Shown here piece by piece: positions 1-5,547 of a stretch of DNA of 7,814 nt. This DNA is from Bacteroidota bacterium (lineage in GTDB: Bacteria > Bacteroidota > Bacteroidia > Chitinophagales > Chitinophagaceae). The notes below the pieces were generated by a model that saw only the letters and a list, made by a program, of their open reading frames with translations, was not told where the DNA came from and did not search any database. A program made the position numbers and the translations under genes. Within the stretch, counting starts at the first letter, position 1. Each line of letters opens with the position of its first letter. The DNA is taken from NCBI GenBank assembly GCA_023429985.1, contig JAEZCV010000206.1:1-7814 (forward strand). The letters run 5' to 3'.

Positions 1-50
1 GTGAATAGTGAATGGTGAACCTGCCTGCCGGCAGGCAGGTGGTGAATGGG
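1..50. repeat. GC-rich palindrome embedded in GTGAATR heptamers (intergenic repeat element)
   Basis: A perfect 22-bp palindrome lies at 19-40; its left half reads ACCTGCCTGCC and the right half is the exact reverse complement, with no loop. It interrupts a run of heptamers: GTGAATA at 1-7, GTGAATG at 8-14, a partial GTGAA at 15-19, and GTGAATG again at 42-48. The GC-rich core stands out against the AT-rich surroundings. No T-tract follows it, so it does not look like an intrinsic terminator. The layout resembles dispersed intergenic repeats of Bacteroidota genomes, but that resemblance is from memory and unchecked. The element may extend left of the window. Confidence 0.6.
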
Positions 51-243
51 AGCTTCGTTCTCCATATCTTAGTTAAAAGGAACGAAAACCGGGAAGTGGT
101 GCGATATTGAAAGGTAATGGTATGGAGCACTGCACTAATTTCTCTCATCTTTGATTTGAAATCTTCGGGGTAAATTGCAGATATGCTTAGTGTTTAATAG
201 AAGTATAGTAATGAAACAGTGTTTAGCTATAAACTATTGAAAT
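51..243. other. Non-coding leader upstream of the stress-protein gene
   Basis: No convincing gene is present on either strand. A 7-bp inverted repeat, TTCGTTC at 54-60 and GAACGAA at 80-86 with a 19-nt spacer, could form a weak hairpin. CATCTTTG at 146-153 differs by one base from the Bacteroidota -7 promoter consensus TAnnTTTG, but I see no clear TTTG -33 box at the right distance, so this is only a weak candidate. The bases just before the first gene are A/T-rich with no Shine-Dalgarno, which is usual in this phylum. Confidence 0.35.
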
Positions 244-1110
244 ATGAAGAATGTACTGGTGCCAACAGATTTTTCAGATAATGCATTAAAAGCAACCATT
301 TATGCCGCTGAAATGGCAAAACTATCTGGAGCAAAAATTCACTTTTTACATGCAGCACGCATGGGAAATGAAAAAATTTCCAATCCTGCTTCCATATTTG
401 AAAGGTATAATAACCTGGTATTGGAAGAAAGCAATGGAAAACTGGTTGCTTTAAAGGAGCTTGTTGAGCATAATTATGGGGAACTGGAAATTGAAATGCA
501 TGTGGACCCTGATTCGGACATTGCAGAGGCCATCAATAATTACTCAAATAATAATCATGTTGATTTAGTGGTGATGGGAACCCAGGGAGCTTCAGGAATT
601 AAATCGGTTATTATAGGAAGTGTTGCTGCATCGGTAATGGCTCAATCCAGAATTCCTGTTCTTTCCATTCCAGCCGACTTCATGCCAAGGCAACCCTCAT
701 CCTTTTTGTTTGCAACCAATCATTTTGAAGAAGATCTTACACTCCTTAATCCTTTAGCGCAGCTCATAAATTTATTTTCTGCACAACTCCAGGTTGCAGT
801 GTTTTTGGATAAGGAAAGGTCAGATGCTGCCGATCATACATCTAACATGAAAAAGATGGAGTCCTACACAAGGTTTTTAAAGAAGCTGCTTCCCGCGACC
901 CTTATCGATACAAAAGTAATTGAAGGTGATGATGTGGAGCATGCCCTGGAACTGTACAGCCTCAGGAATGATATTGATATCATTGCGCTCATTTCTTATC
1001 CAAAATCATTTATGGAAAAATTATTTCAAAAAAGTGTTACCCGGAAAATGGCCTTCCACTCCAAAATTCCGGTGTTTTCAATTCCCAAACTCAATTCAGA
1101 AAATAGTTAA
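244..1110 (+). CDS. Universal stress protein, tandem UspA domains
   Basis: This is a cytoplasmic universal stress protein of 288 aa, the usual length for two fused UspA domains. Domain 1 (about residues 1-145) starts with the typical strand VLVPTDFS, whose Asp9 is the nucleotide-contacting acidic residue of the family. It carries a complete ATP-binding motif G-2x-G-9x-G-S at Gly112, Gly115, Gly125 and Ser126, so it should belong to the ATP-binding branch. Domain 2 (about 150-285) keeps the closing pattern KIPVFSIPK but lacks the glycine motif, so it has probably lost nucleotide binding. An in-frame TGA at 238-240 makes the ATG at 244 the earliest possible ATG start. The Ca2+-type ATPase gene follows after 53 bp on the same strand, which suggests co-expression. 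Proteins of this family modulate survival under starvation, hypoxia or ion stress; the specific partner here is unknown. The family call is secure, the role is inferred. Confidence 0.93.
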   Translation: MKNVLVPTDFSDNALKATIYAAEMAKLSGAKIHFLHAARMGNEKISNPASIFERYNNLVLEESNGKLVALKELVEHNYGELEIEMHVDPDSDIAEAINNYSNNNHVDLVVMGTQGASGIKSVIIGSVAASVMAQSRIPVLSIPADFMPRQPSSFLFATNHFEEDLTLLNPLAQLINLFSAQLQVAVFLDKERSDAADHTSNMKKMESYTRFLKKLLPATLIDTKVIEGDDVEHALELYSLRNDIDIIALISYPKSFMEKLFQKSVTRKMAFHSKIPVFSIPKLNSENS

Positions 1111-1163
1111 GATAAAAATTTGCGGCAAATACACGCTTAGATGAAGATGATTAATTAAAAACT
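1111..1163. promoter_or_regulatory. Short spacer with a 13-bp inverted repeat (possible operator)
   Basis: The 53-bp gap contains ATTTGC-G-GCAAAT at 1118-1130, a perfect 6-bp inverted repeat around one base. AAAATTTG at 1115-1122 is one mismatch from the Bacteroidota -7 consensus TAnnTTTG and overlaps it. This could be an internal promoter or operator for the ATPase gene, but both patterns are short enough to be chance in AT-rich DNA. No terminator is seen, so read-through from the stress-protein gene is plausible. Confidence 0.22.
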
Positions 1164-3773
1164 ATGAACTGGTACAATTCGGAAATAGATGCTCTGTACA
1201 AAGAAATTGGATCTTCAGAAAAAGGTTTGGATGATGCCCAGGTGAGCCGGAAGATGGAAGAATTCGGCAAAAATGTTCTGGAAGAAAAAAAGAAAAAGCC
1301 TTTATGGCTTGTCTTTTTATTGCAATTCAAAGATTTTATGATCCTGGTACTGATAGCTGCAGCCATCATTGCAGGAATTGCAGGTGACATTACGGATACC
1401 ATCATCATACTTGTGATAGTGGTCTTGAATGCCATCCTTGGTTTTGTGCAGGAGTACCGTGCAGAGAAAGCCATGGAAGCTTTAAAACAAATGGCTACAC
1501 CCCGGGCCCTGGTCATCAGGAACGGGCAACAGGTGGCACTGGGTTCGGAAGACATTGTACCGGGTGATATTGTATTGCTTGAAGCCGGAAATGTAGTACC
1601 TGCTGATCTGCGTTTGATTGAAGCACATTCCTTAAGAATTGTTGAATCATCACTGACAGGTGAATCCGTTGCGGTTGATAAAAACCCTGAAGTGATCAGT
1701 GAAAAGGATCCTCCTCTTGGCGACCAGTTCAATATGGCTTTTAAAGGAACACTGATATCCAACGGAAGGGGTAAAGGACTCGTTGTTGGTACAGGTATGA
1801 AAACCGAACTGGGAAAGATCGCTCAAATGTTACAACAGCAAGAATCGCAAACGCCATTGCAAAAAAGAATGGGCGATTTTGGAAAAAAACTTTCCTATAT
1901 CATCATTGTCATTTGTGTTGTGCTGTTTGGCGTAGGATTATTAAGAGGTGAAGATTCAGTAACCATGTTGTTGCTGGCCATTTCCCTGGCAGTGGCTGCC
2001 ATTCCTGAAGCGCTTCCTGCCCTTATTACCATTGCTCTTTCAAGAGGAGCGGGCAGACTGGTAAAACAAAAAGTACTGATCAGGAAACTTCCTGCGGTAG
2101 AAACACTTGGGTCGGTAACCTATATATGCTCCGATAAAACCGGAACACTTACGCAGAATAAAATGAAGGTAGTGGAAACCATTCCTCATGAAACTTCCAT
2201 TCAACTTGACGAAGACCTTTCATTGCTTGAACTTTCCATGATCCTTAATCACGATGTATCCCAGGACCAGGAGGGTAAATATACCGGCGACCCTACCGAA
2301 ATTGCACTGGTGGATTATATGTTGTCGGAAAAAGGAGAGCAGGTAAATAACATTGAAAACAAATATCCACGTCGTAAGGAACTTCCATTTGATTCCGACA
2401 GGAAATTAATGACCACCATCCACGATTTTAATGGAAAATACCTCGTCATTTGCAAAGGAGCCGTGGAATCGGTAACGGATAAATTAAGAGAAGAAAAACA
2501 TGTGGAGGAGATCATGGGAAACGCCGATACAATGGCGGCCAATGGAATCAGGGTGCTGGCATTTGCATATAAAACAATTGATCAACTTCCATCTCATCTC
2601 GACTATAATGAAATTGAAAATGAACTTTCATTTGCAGGACTGGCTGGAATGATCGATCCTCCCAGGGAAGAGATTTTTCAATCCATTGCTGAATGCAAAC
2701 AGGCAGGCATTCACCCGGTAATGATCACGGGTGACCATAAAGAAACTGCTGCAGCCATAGCAAGGGAAATTGGCATCCTTAGCAAGGAAGACCTGGTGAT
2801 AACAGGGGCCGAACTAAAGAAAATGAGCGAAGAAGAGTTTTCGGAAAAAGTGGAGCGCATAAAAGTTTATGCAAGGGTTTCGCCACAACAAAAGCTCGAT
2901 ATCGTTCAGGGATTGCAAAATAAAAATCACTTTGTTGCCATGACGGGAGATGGTGTAAATGACGCACCATCTCTAAAAACAGCCAACATTGGTGTTGCTA
3001 TGGGTATTACGGGTACTGATGTTAGTAAGGAGGCATCGCACATGATTTTGCTGGATGATAATTTCTCCAGTATAGTGAACGCCGTTCGGGAAGGGCGACG
3101 TATTTATGATAACATACGCAAGTTCGTAAAATACATCATGACCTGTAATGGTGCTGAAATTTGGACCATCTTCCTTGCTCCCTTAATGGGATTACCCATC
3201 CCGCTATTGCCCATACATATTTTATGGATCAACTTAGTTACAGATGGTTTGCCTGGGCTTGCATTATCTTCCGAGCAGGCGGATAAAGACATCATGAAAA
3301 GACCTCCACGTAAAACCAATGAAAGCCTGTTTTCAGGAGGCGTAGGGGTTCATATAATCTGGGTTGGATTGCTAATGGCATTTTTAACCCTGGGCACGCA
3401 GGCTTACGCCATCTATGATAATAATGCACACTGGCAAACCATGGTATTTACTGTTCTTGCCTTTTCGCAGTTAGGGCATGTGTTGGCTATTAGAAGTGAT
3501 TACGAATCTATTTACAGCCGGGGCATTTTTACCAACAAAGCACTTGCAGGCGCTGTTCTGTTAACTGTTCTGTTACAGCTAGGAACAATTTACCTTCCAT
3601 TTGCCAATGAAATTTTCAGAACCCAGCCATTGACCATTGGTGAATTGTTGATATGCGTTGGCGTAGCTGCCGTAATTTTCCATGCAGTGGAGTTTGAAAA
3701 AATGTTCAGGAAGAGAAAGCTAACTAAAAAATTAAATTTAACTGATGAAAACAGCCATCTTCAGCACCCATAA
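1164..3773 (+). CDS. Type II P-type ATPase, probably Ca2+-exporting
   Basis: This 869-aa integral membrane pump should use ATP to move cations, most likely Ca2+, out of the cytoplasm. Visible parts in order: N-terminal cation-ATPase domain (about 3-70); helices M1-M2 (about 47-96); actuator domain with TGES at 165-168; M3-M4 (about 243-291) with PEALP at 281-285; the phosphorylation loop DKTGTLT with acceptor Asp324; nucleotide-domain KGA at 431-433; DPPR at 498-501; TGD at 522-524; the hinge TGDGVNDAP at 594-602; and six C-terminal helices (about 655-842). Aligned by eye to SERCA, the ion-site residues Glu309, Asn768, Glu771, Asn796, Thr799 and Asp800 correspond to Glu282, Asn662, Glu665, Asn690, Thr693 and Asp694. 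The M8 glutamate (Glu908) is replaced by Gln769. An in-frame TAA at 1152-1154 fixes ATG 1164 as the earliest ATG. The last codons overlap the next gene by 29 bp. Ca2+ is the best guess; Mn2+ or another cation is not excluded. Confidence 0.93.
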   Translation: MNWYNSEIDALYKEIGSSEKGLDDAQVSRKMEEFGKNVLEEKKKKPLWLVFLLQFKDFMILVLIAAAIIAGIAGDITDTIIILVIVVLNAILGFVQEYRAEKAMEALKQMATPRALVIRNGQQVALGSEDIVPGDIVLLEAGNVVPADLRLIEAHSLRIVESSLTGESVAVDKNPEVISEKDPPLGDQFNMAFKGTLISNGRGKGLVVGTGMKTELGKIAQMLQQQESQTPLQKRMGDFGKKLSYIIIVICVVLFGVGLLRGEDSVTMLLLAISLAVAAIPEALPALITIALSRGAGRLVKQKVLIRKLPAVETLGSVTYICSDKTGTLTQNKMKVVETIPHETSIQLDEDLSLLELSMILNHDVSQDQEGKYTGDPTEIALVDYMLSEKGEQVNNIENKYPRRKELPFDSDRKLMTTIHDFNGKYLVICKGAVESVTDKLREEKHVEEIMGNADTMAANGIRVLAFAYKTIDQLPSHLDYNEIENELSFAGLAGMIDPPREEIFQSIAECKQAGIHPVMITGDHKETAAAIAREIGILSKEDLVITGAELKKMSEEEFSEKVERIKVYARVSPQQKLDIVQGLQNKNHFVAMTGDGVNDAPSLKTANIGVAMGITGTDVSKEASHMILLDDNFSSIVNAVREGRRIYDNIRKFVKYIMTCNGAEIWTIFLAPLMGLPIPLLPIHILWINLVTDGLPGLALSSEQADKDIMKRPPRKTNESLFSGGVGVHIIWVGLLMAFLTLGTQAYAIYDNNAHWQTMVFTVLAFSQLGHVLAIRSDYESIYSRGIFTNKALAGAVLLTVLLQLGTIYLPFANEIFRTQPLTIGELLICVGVAAVIFHAVEFEKMFRKRKLTKKLNLTDENSHLQHP

Positions 3774-4737
3774 ATTTGAAAAGGATATTCTTGCTAAAGC
3801 TGCAGGCAACAGGCATGAACTGCTTTGGCTGGAAGCTCCATTGAATATGCAAACAGCCATTTTAGCAAACGGTTGCAGGGCTGTAAGCATTTTCGTAAAT
3901 GATGATGCATCGGCACCCGTTCTTGAAAAATTAGCTGAAATGGGTGTAGGGTTTTTGGTACTACGATCAGCTGGTTTTAATCATGTTGATCTGAATAAAG
4001 CAAAGGAATTGAAAATGCGTGTTGCGCGTGTTCCTGAATATTCGCCTTATGCAGTAGCAGAACATACCGTTGCTCTCATGCTTGCATTGAACCGTAAATT
4101 AACCAGGGCAAACAGTCGCGTTAAAGATGGAAATTTTTCACTTGACGGACTTACAGGCTTTGATATGAATGGAAAAACTGCAGGTATCATTGGATTGGGA
4201 AAAATTGGAAAGGTAGTGGCTACTATTTTAAAAGGTTTTGGCTGCCGTATTCTTGCTTCGGATCCCCAGCCCGATATGGAATGGACCAAAAATGCCGGCG
4301 TTGAAATTATGGATATAGACAGCTTATGCAGTGAATCGGATATCATTACTTTACATGCTCCCCTGATGGATGCCACAAAATATATGATCAGCAGGGCTAG
4401 AATAGAAAAGATGAAAAAAGGAGTAATGCTGATCAATACCAGCAGGGGTGCTTTGATTCATACCAAAGATGTAATTGAAGGATTGAAGTTGAAACACATC
4501 GGTTACCTCGGCCTGGATGTATATGAAGAAGAGAAAGGTTTGTTTTTTGAAGACCATTCTGAAGAGATACTCCAGGATGATGTAATAGCCAGGTTAATGA
4601 CCTTCCCCAATGTTTTAATTACCAGCCACCAGGCTTTTTTAACAAATACCGCGCTTGAAAATATTGCCGGAACCACGGTTGAAAACCTGGATCGCTTTGA
4701 AAAAGGCCTGGAAAACCCTTGTGAAGTAATTGCCTAA
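3745..4737 (+). CDS. ldhA: NAD-dependent D-lactate dehydrogenase (D-2-hydroxyacid dehydrogenase)
   Basis: This 330-aa cytoplasmic enzyme should reduce pyruvate to D-lactate with NADH, regenerating NAD+ during fermentation. The substrate-binding parts are about residues 1-100 and 300-330, flanking a Rossmann domain with GLGKIG (Gly150, Gly152, Gly155) and Asp173 at the end of the second strand, which favours NAD over NADP. The catalytic triad of the family is complete: Arg234 in NTSRGALI, Glu263 in DVYEEE, and His295 in SHQAFLT. Remembered E. coli LdhA (329 aa) matches in length and in many blocks, including the start, NFSLxGLTGF, LFFED and HQAFLT, which supports the specific name over a generic hydroxyacid dehydrogenase. 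An in-frame TAA at 3739-3741 makes ATG 3745 the earliest ATG, and the N-terminus aligns with LdhA, so the 29-bp overlap with the ATPase gene is real. There is no Shine-Dalgarno; translation may depend on coupling to the ATPase. Confidence 0.92.
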   Translation: MKTAIFSTHKFEKDILAKAAGNRHELLWLEAPLNMQTAILANGCRAVSIFVNDDASAPVLEKLAEMGVGFLVLRSAGFNHVDLNKAKELKMRVARVPEYSPYAVAEHTVALMLALNRKLTRANSRVKDGNFSLDGLTGFDMNGKTAGIIGLGKIGKVVATILKGFGCRILASDPQPDMEWTKNAGVEIMDIDSLCSESDIITLHAPLMDATKYMISRARIEKMKKGVMLINTSRGALIHTKDVIEGLKLKHIGYLGLDVYEEEKGLFFEDHSEEILQDDVIARLMTFPNVLITSHQAFLTNTALENIAGTTVENLDRFEKGLENPCEVIA

Positions 4738-4838
4738 CCACTCATAAATTTTAACCCAAACCAATCCTTTATTTGTTTAAATTGCCGAACTCGTTGGTGG
4801 TCAGGACTTTCATGGCCACATTAACTTAGGACTACTTC
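4738..4838. promoter_or_regulatory. Intergenic region with a weak promoter candidate and a hairpin
   Basis: This 101-bp gap separates the dehydrogenase from the exported-protein/receptor pair and is the most likely place for a new promoter. TTTATTTG at 4768-4775 differs by one base from the Bacteroidota -7 consensus TAnnTTTG; a TTTT at 4749-4752 lies about 15 nt upstream, shorter than the usual spacing for a -33 box. A hairpin follows at 4797-4819: GTGGTCA pairs with TGGCCAC (one G-T wobble) around a 9-nt loop, with no T-tract. AGGA at 4828-4831 lies 7 nt before the next ATG and is the only Shine-Dalgarno-like sequence among these genes. Confidence 0.3.
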
Positions 4839-5546
4839 ATGAAAAAATTACTGTTATTACTTGCCGTTTTTGGCATCAGGACCGGCATTTCCCAAAATGA
4901 TTCTTCACTGGTAATGAAAGAGGTTCCGGAAACGGTTCAGCAACATTTGCCATCATTAGAACAATCCTCCAATATTTTAAATGGTATTGAGCATGTTCCC
5001 TATGCGGCCGGTATAGAGGGACAGCCCTATCTTTTTAATGAATTTTATAAAGGAATGGTTGTTTATGAAGGAATAACTTACAATAATGTTGATTTGAAAT
5101 ATGACCGCGTAAAGGATGAATTGATCCTCCGGCATCCGAACGGTTTGCAGGTAATTTTGTTTACTCCCCGTGTGCAGTTATTTAAACTACAGGATAGAAA
5201 ATTTTTAAATGTTCCCCGTACACAGGTAAAACGCGACGTATTTGAAGGATTTTATGAATTGCTTTCCGAAGGGCGTGTCAATTTATTTGTAAAACGATCA
5301 ACCGAACTTGAAGAGAAAATAACATCAGGAAGTATTCATAAGCAGTTTATCGGGAAAAACAGCTATATGGCTTCTGCAAACGGAAATTTTTATCGCATAA
5401 AAAATGATAATGCTTTGTTCGAGCTCATGCCCGGAATCAAAAACGATGCAAAGGATTTTTTAAAACAGCAGGGTGTGAGTTTTAAAGCAAACCCTGAACT
5501 GGCGCTAATATCCATAGCCGAATATTATAATCAATTAAGAAACTAA
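4839..5546 (+). CDS. Exported protein of unknown function, partner of the downstream receptor
   Basis: I do not recognise a characterised function. The 235-aa product begins with a signal peptide: Lys2-Lys3, a leucine-rich core and a likely cleavage near residue 18 (GIS|QN). There is no cysteine at the cleavage region, so it is probably a soluble periplasmic or secreted protein rather than a lipoprotein. No transmembrane helix follows. The mature part has a middle segment (about 60-110) of alternating hydrophobic residues, including VYEGITYNNVDLKYD and DELILRH, suggesting beta structure. A Lys/Arg-rich segment follows, and a C-terminal part with a helical look ends in AEYYNQLRN. This overall layout recalls uncharacterised exported proteins common in Bacteroidota. 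An in-frame TAG at 4827-4829 excludes the ATG at 4812, leaving 4839 as the first usable ATG. The stop codon is one base from the receptor's start, so the two are almost certainly co-translated, pointing to an envelope role linked to the receptor (inference). Confidence 0.85.
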   Translation: MKKLLLLLAVFGIRTGISQNDSSLVMKEVPETVQQHLPSLEQSSNILNGIEHVPYAAGIEGQPYLFNEFYKGMVVYEGITYNNVDLKYDRVKDELILRHPNGLQVILFTPRVQLFKLQDRKFLNVPRTQVKRDVFEGFYELLSEGRVNLFVKRSTELEEKITSGSIHKQFIGKNSYMASANGNFYRIKNDNALFELMPGIKNDAKDFLKQQGVSFKANPELALISIAEYYNQLRN

Positions 5547-5547
5547 C

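Noticed and set aside
19..40. Intrinsic terminator for a gene left of the window
   Set aside because: The palindrome has no loop of normal size and no following T-tract, and it is embedded in heptamers, so a repeat element fits better.
920..1144. Open frame of 74 codons on the plus strand
   Set aside because: It overlaps the end of the stress-protein gene in another frame, and its product is rich in Met and Trp with no domain.
1151..1762. Long open frame of 203 codons on the minus strand
   Set aside because: It lies opposite the start of the well-supported ATPase gene and its translation has low-complexity Ser/Met/Thr runs with no recognisable domain; it is a coding shadow.
1164..3773. KdpB potassium pump or heavy-metal P1B ATPase
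   Set aside because: There is no N-terminal metal-binding CxxC domain and no CPC motif in M4, and there are six C-terminal helices; PEALP in M4 and NLVTDGLP in M6 mark a type II pump.
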